Origin: Leminorella grimontii ATCC 33999 = DSM 5078
GTDB lineage: Bacteria; Pseudomonadota; Gammaproteobacteria; Enterobacterales; Enterobacteriaceae
Reading direction: 5' to 3'
Assembly (NCBI RefSeq): GCF_000439085.1
Contig: NZ_AUUA01000001.1
Coordinates: forward strand, 682,001-746,000
Length of the DNA: 64,000 nucleotides
The notes beneath the pieces are model-generated. The model was not told where the DNA came from. It searched no databases and saw only the letters and a list, made by a program, of their open reading frames with translations. Below, in pieces: positions 19,811 through 28,374 of the stretch. Numbering within the stretch: the first letter of the stretch is position 1; each line of letters begins with the position of its first letter. Both the position numbers and the translations under genes were made by a program.

Positions 19811-19987
19811 TTACTCCTCGTCCCAAAAGGCGACGCGCCCTTTTCCCGTATGATTTTCTCTGATTTCCTGAGCAACCAGCGCAATCGCTTCCCCGCTTCC
19901 CATGCCCTGAGCCATCAGCTCCTGAATGCGCTCAACCGCTTTTTGCTGCTCTTCATGATTTAACGTCGGAAAGTCTGCTGAAAACAT
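19811..19987 (-). CDS. yoaH: YoaH family (UPF0181) small protein
   Basis: This 58-codon gene encodes a protein very close to E. coli YoaH (59 residues): [20 protein letters not shown], then the family signature [20 protein letters not shown] and an acidic tail ending FWDEE. Function is unknown. In E. coli yoaH is divergent from pabB, which is followed by nudL and sdaA. Here yoaH is still divergent from nudL-sdaA, but pabB is missing from between them. Confidence 0.93.
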   Translation of the reverse strand: MFSADFPTLNHEEQQKAVERIQELMAQGMGSGEAIALVAQEIRENHTGKGRVAFWDEE

Positions 19988-20098
19988 AAACGCCCTTTTA
20001 CACTGGCGAGCATCGGAGCGCCGTGCGCCCGATGGCCCAATAAAATCAATACGCTCTTGGCGCGAAGGAGATTATACTCCCATTTAGAGGTGTGAAAC

Positions 20099-20188
20099 AT
20101 GTACAAATTCATTGATCCAGAAGTTGCTAGTGGGTTTGGTGACTCAGCTTGGCTTAACGCTCAAAAAATCAAATTTCTACAGTCATGA
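20099..20188 (+). CDS. 29-codon upstream ORF coupled to nudL
   Basis: An ATG preceded by AGAGGTG (about six bases away) opens a 29-residue frame beginning MYKFIDPEVASGFGDS. It ends in TGA overlapping the nudL start (ATGA). The good ribosome-binding site and stop-start overlap suggest that it is translated and couples nudL translation. I recognise no family, and it does not resemble any part of PabB that I know. It occupies the place where pabB sits in E. coli. It could be a leader peptide, a newly arisen small protein or chance. Confidence 0.45.
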   Translation: MYKFIDPEVASGFGDSAWLNAQKIKFLQS

Positions 20189-20757
20189 ACAACGACATTC
20201 TCAATCACTTTATACGACGTTTCCAACTGCTGTCATTACCCGAAACGCCGCTCGGGCGACAGATAAAGCAGGCCGCCGTATTGATTCCAATCATTCGAAA
20301 AGAACAGCCATCGATCCTGCTCACGCGCCGTTCAAGAACGCTGCGCCACCATCCTGGGCAAGTGGCGTTTCCCGGCGGCGCCGTCGACATCAGCGACGTA
20401 AGCCTTAGCGCAACGGCGCTTAGGGAAGCCTGTGAAGAGATAGGCCTTGAGCCCAAAAATGTTGACGTATTAGGGCAGCTTCCCTCGCAGGACAGCATCA
20501 GCGGCTATCGGGTCACGCCCATTATCGGCCTGCTGCCCGATGGGCTACATTTTAGGCAAAATCGCGATGAGGTCGACGCCCTGTTCGAAGTCCCTCTAAC
20601 CCACATTCTGCGCATCCAAAACTACCGGACGATTAACGTGTTTCGCCGGGGCCAAGGTCATGATATTTACGTTATGCCGTACAAAGGCCACCTAATCTGG
20701 GGACTTACCGCAGCAATCCTTCGACAGCTGGCAATACAGGAAACGTTTTCAAGATAA
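20185..20757 (+). CDS. nudL: Nudix hydrolase NudL (putative CoA pyrophosphatase)
   Basis: This 190-residue Nudix protein belongs to the CoA-diphosphatase-like subgroup. It carries the UPF0035 signature LLTRRSRTLRHHPGQVAFPG and the Nudix box running from GGAVDI to REACEEIGL. The probable reaction is hydrolysis of CoA or its derivatives to 3',5'-ADP and 4'-phosphopantetheine, by family analogy only. The start overlaps a 29-codon upstream ORF. It is upstream of sdaA as in E. coli, but separated from it by a hairpin. Confidence 0.93.
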   Translation: MNNDILNHFIRRFQLLSLPETPLGRQIKQAAVLIPIIRKEQPSILLTRRSRTLRHHPGQVAFPGGAVDISDVSLSATALREACEEIGLEPKNVDVLGQLPSQDSISGYRVTPIIGLLPDGLHFRQNRDEVDALFEVPLTHILRIQNYRTINVFRRGQGHDIYVMPYKGHLIWGLTAAILRQLAIQETFSR

Positions 20758-20891
20758 CTATTTTCAGCCTGAATTAGATAAATGAGAAGAAAACGATTGC
20801 TTTAATAATCTTCTAATTTTATAGCTAGCCTCACGATAAAAAGACTATAATTAGCGAGTATTGTAAAACTAAATTTCACCCATATCTTTAT

Positions 20892-20936
20892 GCTCAGGCC
20901 AATTGACTAGTTCAATGAAATGACCTGAGCCGTTTT
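20892..20936 (+). terminator. Hairpin with T-run between nudL and sdaA
   Basis: GCTCAGG and CCTGAGC form the outer stem, with an inner ATTGA/TCAAT stem, followed by CGTTTTT. A TATAAT hexamer lies at 20846-20851, between nudL and the hairpin. It may simply end nudL, or it may lie in the sdaA leader and act as an attenuator. Confidence 0.7.
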
Positions 20937-20966
20937 TACATCATTTATTTCCCTGAGGAACCCCGC

Positions 20967-22334
20967 GTGATTAGCGTTTTCGACATGTTCAAAATTGGTA
21001 TTGGCCCTTCCAGCTCACATACGGTTGGGCCAATGAAAGCCGGCAAAGCGTTTGTCGACGATCTCTGCCGCAGCGGGATGTTAACTAATGTGAATCGTAT
21101 TGTCGTCGACGTTTATGGTTCACTCTCCCTTACCGGTAAAGGGCACCATACGGACATTGCCATTATTATGGGGCTGGCGGGAAATCAGCCCGATACGGTC
21201 GATATTGACAGCATTCCCGGCTTTATCCGTCGGGTAGAAGAAACGGAGCGCCTGTCGCTGGCCGCCGGCCAGCATGAGGTTCTATTTCCACGCGTAGGCG
21301 GCATGGTCTTTCACAGCGAAAACCTTCCCCGTCACGAAAATGGCATGAAAATCACTGCATTTGCAGGCGAACGTGCGGTATATAGTAAAACCTACTATTC
21401 CATCGGCGGCGGCTTTATCGTTGATGACGAAAACTTTGGAAAAGAGGACAAGAGTGAGATCAGCGTCCCCTATCCGTTCAAATCCGCCGAGGCGCTGCTG
21501 ACGCTTTGTAAGCAGTACGGGCTTTCTATTTCCGGGCTCGTTATGCAAAACGAACTCGCTATGCACAGCGTTAAGGAGATTGACAGCTACTTCGCCGCCG
21601 TCTGGCAAACGATGAAAGACTGTATCGATCGCGGAATGAATACCGAAGGCGTACTGCCCGGCCCACTTCAGGTACCTCGTCGCGCGGCGCCCCTGCGCCG
21701 TATGCTGCTGTCGTCTGATAAGCTGTCTAACGATCCGATGAACATCATCGACTGGGTAAACATGTTCGCGCTTGCGGTAAATGAAGAAAACGCCGCCGGC
21801 GGCCGCGTCGTCACCGCGCCAACCAACGGCGCCTGCGGCATCGTCCCGGCAGTATTGGCCTACTACGATCGCTTCATTCAACCGGTTTCCCCCGAAGCCT
21901 ACATCCGCTATTTCATGGCAGCGGGCGCCATTGGCACGCTTTATAAAATGAACGCCTCCATTTCCGGCGCTGAAGTGGGCTGTCAGGGCGAGGTAGGCGT
22001 AGCCTGCTCAATGGCGGCCGCCGGCTTAACGGAACTTTTGGGGGGAAGCCCTCAGCAGGTCTGCGACGCAGCGGAAATCGGTATGGAACATAACCTTGGA
22101 CTGACCTGCGACCCGGTCGCCGGGCAGGTACAGGTTCCCTGCATTGAACGTAACGCCATCGCGTCGGTAAAGGCCATTAACGCATCCCGAATGGCGCTTC
22201 GCCGCACCAGCGAGCCCAGGGTGTCGTTAGACAAAGTGATAGAAACCATGTACGAAACCGGTAAGGACATGAACGCCAAATACCGGGAAACCTCGCGCGG
22301 TGGGCTGGCGATTAAGGTCGTTCCCTGTGATTAA
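20967..22334 (+). CDS. sdaA: L-serine dehydratase
   Basis: SdaA is a 4Fe-4S enzyme that deaminates L-serine to pyruvate and ammonia. It has 455 residues (E. coli SdaA 454) and starts MISVFDMFKIGIGPSSSHTV. The beta domain (about 1-150) is followed by the catalytic alpha domain, with TNGACGIVPAVLAYY, MNASISGAEVGCQGEVGVACSM as separated blocks and the C-terminal LTCDPVAGQVQVPCIERN, which hold the cluster-binding cysteines. It is followed by a strong terminator. In E. coli sdaA and sdaB are close paralogues; the yoaH-nudL context supports sdaA. Confidence 0.95.
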   Translation: MISVFDMFKIGIGPSSSHTVGPMKAGKAFVDDLCRSGMLTNVNRIVVDVYGSLSLTGKGHHTDIAIIMGLAGNQPDTVDIDSIPGFIRRVEETERLSLAAGQHEVLFPRVGGMVFHSENLPRHENGMKITAFAGERAVYSKTYYSIGGGFIVDDENFGKEDKSEISVPYPFKSAEALLTLCKQYGLSISGLVMQNELAMHSVKEIDSYFAAVWQTMKDCIDRGMNTEGVLPGPLQVPRRAAPLRRMLLSSDKLSNDPMNIIDWVNMFALAVNEENAAGGRVVTAPTNGACGIVPAVLAYYDRFIQPVSPEAYIRYFMAAGAIGTLYKMNASISGAEVGCQGEVGVACSMAAAGLTELLGGSPQQVCDAAEIGMEHNLGLTCDPVAGQVQVPCIERNAIASVKAINASRMALRRTSEPRVSLDKVIETMYETGKDMNAKYRETSRGGLAIKVVPCD

Positions 22335-22354
22335 CGCGCATTTGATATAGCTAA

Positions 22355-22382
22355 AACGGCGCCTTTGGCGCCGTTATTTTTT
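22355..22382. terminator. Terminator between sdaA and rlmA
   Basis: The stem AACGGCGCC and GGCGCCGTT has a TTT loop and is followed by ATTTTTT. It separates convergent sdaA and rlmA. Confidence 0.9.
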
Positions 22383-23199
22383 ACCGCTTTCGGTAGAGCC
22401 GAACGTAGAAATCGGCCTCGCACTCAAAGGTCGTTTGCCCCTTTAATTCGGCAGTCAGCGCTTCGCTTGCACGCCAGGCAAATGGCGTCATTAACAACAG
22501 ATCCGCTGCCTGCATTCCCGTAAGCGTCATTGAATAACTTATTCTTTGCTGGCTAACGAACTCGAATCCGTCAATCTCTTCCAATATGTCATCATGCGGT
22601 TTCGCTTCGCGATAAATCAGCGCTTTTAACTGAAAAAGATGGCGCGGAGCGGGAACTGCCGTGACGATAACGCCGCCGCTCTTGACGACTCTTTTCAGCT
22701 CTTCATCTCTGCAGGGTGCGTAAATGCGCACAACGCCGTCGATTGCATCATCGGTAAACGGCAAGCGGTGGCTCGAAGCAACGCAGAACTCAATGCCGCT
22801 ATGGCGTTTGGCGGCGGCTCGTATTGCGTCCTTTGATATATCAAGCCCGTAGGCGGCAATGTTGCGACTAGCGCTAAGCGATCGTTCAATAAAGCCGGTG
22901 TAATAGCCCTCTCCGCAGCCAATATCCAATAAGGATAAATGGCCGTCTCTCGGTAACGCACTATCTAACAAATGCATTACCGTTTCGCATAGAGGCTGAT
23001 AGTGTCCGCCGTCTAAAAACCGCCGCCTTGCCTGCATCATCATTGCGTTGTCGCCGGGCAGCTTAGACTTCTTATGCTGTACGGGCATCAGGTTAACATA
23101 GCCTTCTTTTGCGCAGTCAAACTGGTGCCGATTATCGCACAGCCACGCTCTGTCATTTAGCCGAAGGGGTAAATGACAGAGAGGACACTGATAGTGCAT
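22381..23199 (-). CDS. rlmA: 23S rRNA (guanine-745-N1)-methyltransferase
   Basis: RlmA methylates G745 of 23S rRNA with S-adenosylmethionine. The 272-residue protein opens with a zinc-binding module whose ligands (Cys5, Cys8, Cys21, His25) are all present, followed by EGYVNLMPVQHKKSKLPGDN. The SAM-binding motif LLDIGCGEGYYTGF and the VRIYAPCRDEELKRVVKSGG segment are typical of the family. In E. coli rlmA is next to cspC, and here too a cold-shock paralogue lies just upstream. Confidence 0.95.
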   Translation of the reverse strand: MHYQCPLCHLPLRLNDRAWLCDNRHQFDCAKEGYVNLMPVQHKKSKLPGDNAMMMQARRRFLDGGHYQPLCETVMHLLDSALPRDGHLSLLDIGCGEGYYTGFIERSLSASRNIAAYGLDISKDAIRAAAKRHSGIEFCVASSHRLPFTDDAIDGVVRIYAPCRDEELKRVVKSGGVIVTAVPAPRHLFQLKALIYREAKPHDDILEEIDGFEFVSQQRISYSMTLTGMQAADLLLMTPFAWRASEALTAELKGQTTFECEADFYVRLYRKR

Positions 23200-23330
23200 A
23201 GGAGTTCCTAATGGACAAATGAGAAAAATGCGTTTTTACACAACAAACATGAAGGAAGTATACCATTAACGCCGCGCTAAGCCGACGCGTTAACGCATCC
23301 TTCCTTCACTGTGTATACGTCAATAACGGA

Positions 23331-23537
23331 TTAAAACGCAATAACGTCCAGAGCCGACGGGCCCCTTGAACTTCTCTGCGTAGAAAACTCAACGTGTTGG
23401 CCTTCAATCAGCTGCTTGGTCGACGTCGCAATGGCGTTTCGGTCAACGTAAACATCGGAAGTGCCGTCTAGGGGGGAGATCAAACCAAAACCGTGGTCTT
23501 TATCGAACCACTTTACATATCCAGTTCTTAAAGTCAT
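23331..23537 (-). CDS. Divergent cold-shock-domain protein with altered RNP motifs
   Basis: This 68-residue cold-shock-fold protein starts MTLRTGYVKWFDKDHGFGLI. Compared with the other two csp genes in this window, RNP1 KGFGFI has become HGFGLI, and RNP2 VFVHF has become VYVDR. The conserved aromatic at position 19 is Leu, Phe30 is Tyr, His32 is Asp and Phe33 is Arg. Core structural residues ([19 protein letters not shown]) are kept and the frame is intact. RNA binding is therefore probably changed or weakened. It lies at the cspC position next to rlmA. I cannot name a function. Confidence 0.85.
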   Translation of the reverse strand: MTLRTGYVKWFDKDHGFGLISPLDGTSDVYVDRNAIATSTKQLIEGQHVEFSTQRSSRGPSALDVIAF

Positions 23538-23675
23538 TGTTATACCTCTTACTTCAAAATTAATTTCAAATAGTCTATTTCCTTCTACAGTGAGTTATAA
23601 AAACGTCTGTACTTGGAGTCACAGGCAGTTATCGGTTAGTCCGATTTAAAACCGTGTTAAGAAAAACAGCCATAA

Positions 23676-23698
23676 AAAAACCCGCATCAGGATGCGGG
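23676..23698 (-). terminator. Terminator after csp (23725-23934)
   Basis: CCCGCATC and GATGCGGG form a stem with a two-base loop. On the minus strand a seven-base T-run follows, so it ends the csp gene upstream. Confidence 0.88.
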
Positions 23699-23724
23699 CT
23701 TCTTGTGCTAACGTCGCGTGCTGA

Positions 23725-23934
23725 TTACAGCGCGATAACGTTGGCAGCGGCCGGACCGCGCGGGCTATCCTGGATGGTATACTCGACTTTCTGGCCTTCA
23801 GCCAGGGTCTTGAAACCTTCGCTCATGATTGCAGAAAAGTGAACGAATACATCCTTACCACCATCATCTTGCTCAATAAAACCAAAACCTTTGCTTTCAT
23901 TGAACCACTTAACTTTGCCAGTTTTCTTGGACAT
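23725..23934 (-). CDS. Cold-shock-domain protein, CspC/CspE type
   Basis: This is a 69-residue cold-shock protein with intact RNP1 (KGFGFI) and RNP2 (VFVHF) and a C-terminus AAANVIAL. It is very similar to the csp at 18675 but differs in the RNP1-RNP2 linker (EQDDGGKD) and elsewhere. AAAGG precedes the start. The minus-strand leader contains TGGCAGGTTAA 23 bases before the ATG, as in the other intact copy. It lies in tandem with the divergent csp, separated by a terminator, so each has its own transcript. Confidence 0.95.
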   Translation of the reverse strand: MSKKTGKVKWFNESKGFGFIEQDDGGKDVFVHFSAIMSEGFKTLAEGQKVEYTIQDSPRGPAAANVIAL

Positions 23935-24224
23935 CTTTAACTTACCTTTAATTTAGTTAACCTGCCATACATCATAGGGTATAGGCATTACGGCCAGATT
24001 CTCAGAGTTTACTTATGGAGGCACTAAGAAGATGTTCATCTAACAAGCGAAATCAAACGATAACGGCTTTAAGAGGGAACGAGCTTTACTCTAATGTCGT
24101 ACACATAAATAGGTCTGCAACACAGGCCGGGTTACATTTACTCATAATGCCCCGCATAACGCAAGCGTTTTCTTCCCTCTTTTGAATAAAAGAAATGCTG
24201 GCGTCATCAATCGGTTAAAACAGA

Positions 24225-25151
24225 TTAATAGAGCGATAACTCGCCCGCCGGGCGCGTTTTAAAACGACGGTGCAGCCACATGTACAGCTCCGGCGCTTTT
24301 AATATCTCTTTTTCCACAATTTTATTCATGAAGGCCGCGGCTTCAGCCGTATCCTTCATGGGGAACCCTTCAGGCGGTTCGGTAATCATTACCGTGTATC
24401 CACTGCCGTCAGCGTGGCGCTTCGGTGTAAAGGGCAAAATAACCGGATTGGCCTGACGCATCAAAATACTGGTTCCCACCGTCGTTGCCGCTTGAGGAAC
24501 GGCAAAAAACGGCGCAAAGACGCTGTTACGAGGGCCGTAGTCATGATCGGGGGCATACCAGAGGATCTCTCCCTTACGCAAAGCGCTAATCATGCCCTTC
24601 ACATTATGGCGGTCAATAAACGCTTTATTTGAGCGGCTGCGGCCTAAAAACTGAACCCAGTCCATCAGTTTGTTATTGTGGGCTCGATAAACGCCGATGC
24701 CGGGGTTGTACATGCCGTAGATTCGGCCGCCCAGCTCCAGCGTTAAAAAGTGGATTCCAACGAGAAGAACGCCTCGGCCCCCTTCCCTTATGCGAGACAT
24801 GATTTCGGGGTTGTCGATTTTACACCACTTTTTGATTCGGCTATCGGGCCAAAACCATGCCATTCCGGTTTCAAACAGCCCCATACCTAAAGCTTCAAAG
24901 TTCTCAACCAGCATTCTCTCTTTTTTATCCTGACTGAGCGCAGGAAAGCAGAGCTCGATATTTCTTCGCGCGATGTGGCGTCGGCGTGAAAGGAAGCGCA
25001 TAGAAAAACGCCCGATTCTGCTGCCGATAAAAAAGATAACGGGATAAGGCAGCTGAACCAGGAGATAGAGAAGCGCTAACCCAAACCATACGTGCCAATA
25101 CTTAGGCAGTAGGAAAGAATAGCGAAAACGCGGAGGCTTCATAACTGACAT
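24225..25151 (-). CDS. Lipid A late acyltransferase (LpxL/LpxP family)
   Basis: This inner-membrane enzyme transfers an acyl chain from acyl-ACP to Kdo2-lipid IVA. The start at 25151 gives 308 residues (E. coli LpxL and LpxP are 306) and is preceded by AGAGAGA; an ATG at 25202 lacks a ribosome-binding site and has no family support. A membrane helix (about 20-44) is followed by the acyltransferase core with catalytic His134 and Glu139 in HFLTLE, and YAPDHDYGPRNSVFAPFF. Internal blocks resemble LpxL, but ETGMAWFWPDSR and the C-terminus resemble LpxP, so the paralogue cannot be fixed. Confidence 0.92.
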   Translation of the reverse strand: MSVMKPPRFRYSFLLPKYWHVWFGLALLYLLVQLPYPVIFFIGSRIGRFSMRFLSRRRHIARRNIELCFPALSQDKKERMLVENFEALGMGLFETGMAWFWPDSRIKKWCKIDNPEIMSRIREGGRGVLLVGIHFLTLELGGRIYGMYNPGIGVYRAHNNKLMDWVQFLGRSRSNKAFIDRHNVKGMISALRKGEILWYAPDHDYGPRNSVFAPFFAVPQAATTVGTSILMRQANPVILPFTPKRHADGSGYTVMITEPPEGFPMKDTAEAAAFMNKIVEKEILKAPELYMWLHRRFKTRPAGELSLY

Positions 25152-25342
25152 ACAATCTCTCTGATTACTCGTAACACAATTAAAAACGGGCTGAAAAGCC
25201 ATTGTACAAAGAGAGATTAATGAGCCAGATAGGCAGATTAAAATGCCATTGATACAACGCTATCTATGCTCATTATGACAGATCGGATGTGTGAAAGTTC
25301 GTTTATCTAAAAAAAAACCAATAGATTGACAATTATTTAAAT

Positions 25343-26323
25343 TCACTCGGTTTTCTTTTCAATTCTCCGGGCATAGCGCTGCGCCATTACGGCACAAACC
25401 ATAAGCTGGATCTGGTGAAAAATCATTAACGGCAGCACCATCATTCCTACTGCCGCTGCGGGAAACAGCACGTTGGCCATCGGAATGCCGTTAGCCAGGC
25501 TCTTTTTCGAACCACAAAAAACGATCGTGATTTCATCTTCTTTAGAAAAACCCAGCGCGCGCGCAACCACCGTATTGACCACCAGCACGATAGCCAACAA
25601 AACAAGCGAGAAGAAAACGATGGTCAGCAGCGACCATCCATTGACCTTGTGCCAAATCCCCTCAACGACCGCTTCGCTGAAGGCCGTATACACAACTAAC
25701 AAAATGGAGGTTCTGTCCGTTTTGTTAATCAGCTTTTTGTGTCGCTCTACCCAATTGGCGATCAGCGGCCTGGCAAGGTGCCCGATAACAAACGGCACCA
25801 TCAGCTGAATAATGATATCGATAATGGCCTGTACCGTATCCGCACTCCCTTCCTGAGTATGCATCAACAGTCCGACCAGAATGGGGGAAAGGAACACCCC
25901 AAGCAGGCTGGAAGCCGAAGCGCTGCAAATGGCGGCCGCAACGTTGCCTCCGGCAATAGAGGTATAGGCGATGGCCGACTGAACCGTCGCCGGTAGCGCA
26001 CACAAATAAAGAAACCCTAAATAGATGCCGGAAGACATTACGCCAGGAACAAAAACGCCTAACCCGAGCCCTAATAAAGGAAACAGTATAAAGGTGCTAA
26101 ACAGCACGACCAGGTGCAAACGCCAGTGCCCTAGCCCATTGACGATATTCTGCCTCGACAGCTTGGCGCCGTGCATAAAAAACAGCAGCGCGATCGCCGC
26201 CTTGGTCAACCAGCCGAAAAAAACCTTGGCGTCACCTTCACAGGGGAACAGCGATGCAAGAACGACGACGGTAATAAGGATTAATAAAAAAGGATCGATC
26301 CGGAGGAACTTCAGCCACGACAT
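25343..26323 (-). CDS. yfeH: YfeH, bile acid:sodium symporter family transporter
   Basis: This polytopic protein of 326 residues has about nine to ten hydrophobic segments. It matches E. coli YfeH throughout, including FFMHGAKLSRQNIV, YLCALPATVQSAIAYTS, AGGNVAAAICSASASSLLG and ITIVFCGSKKSLANGIPMAN. The fold is that of the bile-acid/sodium and arsenite transporter superfamily, but the natural substrate is unknown. It is divergent from fhs, so both may be affected by the palindrome in their shared upstream region. Confidence 0.93.
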   Translation of the reverse strand: MSWLKFLRIDPFLLILITVVVLASLFPCEGDAKVFFGWLTKAAIALLFFMHGAKLSRQNIVNGLGHWRLHLVVLFSTFILFPLLGLGLGVFVPGVMSSGIYLGFLYLCALPATVQSAIAYTSIAGGNVAAAICSASASSLLGVFLSPILVGLLMHTQEGSADTVQAIIDIIIQLMVPFVIGHLARPLIANWVERHKKLINKTDRTSILLVVYTAFSEAVVEGIWHKVNGWSLLTIVFFSLVLLAIVLVVNTVVARALGFSKEDEITIVFCGSKKSLANGIPMANVLFPAAAVGMMVLPLMIFHQIQLMVCAVMAQRYARRIEKKTE

Positions 26324-26440
26324 GAAACAAACATCCCATACAACAAGCGTATTCTTTAATCTATGCTATTTTGCTGTAAAAGCAACCTGAAGCGCCCCGC
26401 TTCGTTCGATTCTCCATCCGAATATCCCGCAATTTGTATC

Positions 26441-26462
26441 AAGAAAACGATATCGTTTGCTT
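26441..26462. promoter_or_regulatory. Near-perfect palindrome upstream of fhs (candidate operator)
   Basis: A 22-bp inverted repeat with one mismatched pair is centred on AAACGATATCGTTT in the yfeH-fhs intergenic region, 88 bp before the fhs start. It resembles a LacI/PurR-type operator, but the half-sites are four bases further apart than in a PurR box, so the cognate regulator is unknown. No T-run makes it a terminator for either gene. Confidence 0.6.
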
Positions 26463-26549
26463 TTTTCCGTTCGGCTTTATGACATAATCCTGCCTTCGTA
26501 TCAGGCTATGTCCCACCCAACATGACGAACAGACAGGATCGTAGAAAGA

Positions 26550-28256
26550 ATGGCTTCTCAACCCGCATTAAAACCAATTAGCGATATTGCACTGCGTTAC
26601 GGCATTTCCTCTGAACACCTCATTCCCTATGGCAACGATGCGGCAAAAGTCGATTTATCGCTGCTGAACTCCCGCCCGGTCAAGGGAAAGCTGATTTTAG
26701 TTTCCAGCATTACGCCTACGCCTCTGGGCGAAGGAAAAACAGTGACCACCATTGGCCTAAGCCAGGGACTTAACGCAATCGGTCACGACGCGATCGCCTG
26801 CATCCGCCAGCCAAGCCTTGGGCCGGTTTTCGGCGTGAAAGGCGGCGCGGCCGGTGGCGGAAAAGCGCAGGTTTTGCCTATGGAGAAGCTAAACCTACAC
26901 CTCACCGGAGATATTCACGCCATCACCGCCGCACACAACCTTGCCGCCGCGGCGCTGGACGCCCGCCTGTATCACGAACAGCGGTTGGGCGATGCGTTTA
27001 CCGAACAGACTGGCCTACCCCGACTGAATATCGACGTCGAACACATTCTGTGGAAACGCGTCGTTGACCACAACGACCGAGCGCTGCGCCACATTGAGGT
27101 CGGCGTCGGCGGCGGCGTTAACGGCGTTGAACGTCAGGACGGTTATGACATCACGGCGGCGTCCGAGCTGATGGCCATTCTGGCCCTGTCTGAAAACCTG
27201 AAGGACATGCGCCAGCGCATTGGCCGCATCATTCTGGCGCTGGATACTCAAGGCCAGCCGATTACGGCAGAAAAGCTGGAAGTCGCCGGCGCGATGACCG
27301 TTCTGATGAAAGACGCCATTCAGCCTACGCTGATGCAGACCAGCGAAAATACGCCGGTGCTTATTCACGCCGGCCCGTTCGCCAACATCGCCCACGGCAA
27401 CTCTTCCGTTATCGCCGACCGCATTGCGCTTCAGCTTGCTGACTACGTCGTCACCGAAGCCGGCTTTGGTTCCGATATGGGAATGGAAAAGTTTTTTAAC
27501 ATTAAGTATCGCCAGTCGGGCATCAAGCCGTCCTGCGTTGTATTGGTCGCCACGCTGCGCAGCCTGAAGGCCAACAGCGGCAAGTTCAACATTAAGCCAG
27601 GCCAATCGCTGCCGCCTGAGATCGCCGAAAGCAACGTTGAGCTACTGGCTCAGGGATGCCAAAACCTCGGCTGGCACATCAACAACGCCAAGCGCTATGG
27701 CTTACCGGTAGTTATCGCCATCAACAAATTCCCGACGGATTCCGAGCAGGAGTTGGACTACCTGCGCGAATTTGCGCTTTCCTGCGGCGCCGTGGGCGTT
27801 GAGGTCAGCCGGGCATTTGCCGAAGGCGGTCAGGGTACGGCTGAGCTGGCCAAGGCCGTCGTGGCCGCAAGCCAGAATGAGGCAAAGGTAAACCTGCTTT
27901 ATCAGGACGAAGTGCCTTTACGCAGCAAGCTCCAAACGCTGGTTGATACCTACGGTGCAGACTCCTTGATATTAACCGAGCAGGCTGAAGCGCAGCTGGC
28001 CGCGCTGGAAAAGCAGGACTTCGGACGCCTTCCCCTGTGTATCGCCAAGACGCCGCTGTCTATCAGCGCCGATCCTTCGCTGAAAAACGTTCCGCAAGGG
28101 TTTTCCGTGACCATTTCATCGCTGAAAGTCTCGGCGGGCGCAGGCTTTATCCGCGCCTATGCGGGAAATATCATGACGATGCCCGGTCTGGGAACGCTGC
28201 CTGCCTATCGAAATATCGATCTTGACGACAATGGGGAGATCGTAGGATTAAGTTAA
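26550..28256 (+). CDS. fhs: Formate-tetrahydrofolate ligase
   Basis: This enzyme makes 10-formyl-tetrahydrofolate from formate, ATP and tetrahydrofolate, feeding purine and formyl-methionine synthesis. The 568 residues include the ATP-binding P-loop [10 protein letters not shown] (55-64) and family blocks [54 protein letters not shown] and [11 protein letters not shown]. The length fits the roughly 560-residue family. E. coli K-12 lacks this gene. It is monocistronic, with a terminator just before rsxA. Confidence 0.96.
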   Translation: MASQPALKPISDIALRYGISSEHLIPYGNDAAKVDLSLLNSRPVKGKLILVSSITPTPLGEGKTVTTIGLSQGLNAIGHDAIACIRQPSLGPVFGVKGGAAGGGKAQVLPMEKLNLHLTGDIHAITAAHNLAAAALDARLYHEQRLGDAFTEQTGLPRLNIDVEHILWKRVVDHNDRALRHIEVGVGGGVNGVERQDGYDITAASELMAILALSENLKDMRQRIGRIILALDTQGQPITAEKLEVAGAMTVLMKDAIQPTLMQTSENTPVLIHAGPFANIAHGNSSVIADRIALQLADYVVTEAGFGSDMGMEKFFNIKYRQSGIKPSCVVLVATLRSLKANSGKFNIKPGQSLPPEIAESNVELLAQGCQNLGWHINNAKRYGLPVVIAINKFPTDSEQELDYLREFALSCGAVGVEVSRAFAEGGQGTAELAKAVVAASQNEAKVNLLYQDEVPLRSKLQTLVDTYGADSLILTEQAEAQLAALEKQDFGRLPLCIAKTPLSISADPSLKNVPQGFSVTISSLKVSAGAGFIRAYAGNIMTMPGLGTLPAYRNIDLDDNGEIVGLS

Positions 28257-28324
28257 AATACCGCTCAATTCTTACCCAATTGTAGGTAATCCTCAATAAC
28301 CCTACGCTTACAGTGTTGTGCTCA

Positions 28325-28359
28325 AGCCGCCAATTACCGATAATACGGCGGCTTTTTTT
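28325..28359 (+). terminator. Terminator-like hairpin between fhs and rsxA
   Basis: AGCCGCC and GGCGGCT flank a 15-base loop and are followed by seven T residues. Only 15 bases separate the T-run from the rsxA ATG, so rsxA cannot have a promoter downstream of this hairpin with a normal leader. It may end fhs or act as an attenuator of the rsx operon. Confidence 0.85.
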
Positions 28360-28374
28360 CTTTTAGGCATCAAG

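Noticed and set aside
20112-20408. 98-codon open frame overlapping nudL
   Set aside because: Different frame from the well-supported nudL, no homology.
26445-26460. PurR box upstream of fhs
   Set aside because: The half-sites AAACG and CGTTT are separated by four bases; a PurR box has adjacent CG half-sites. Reported as an unassigned palindrome.
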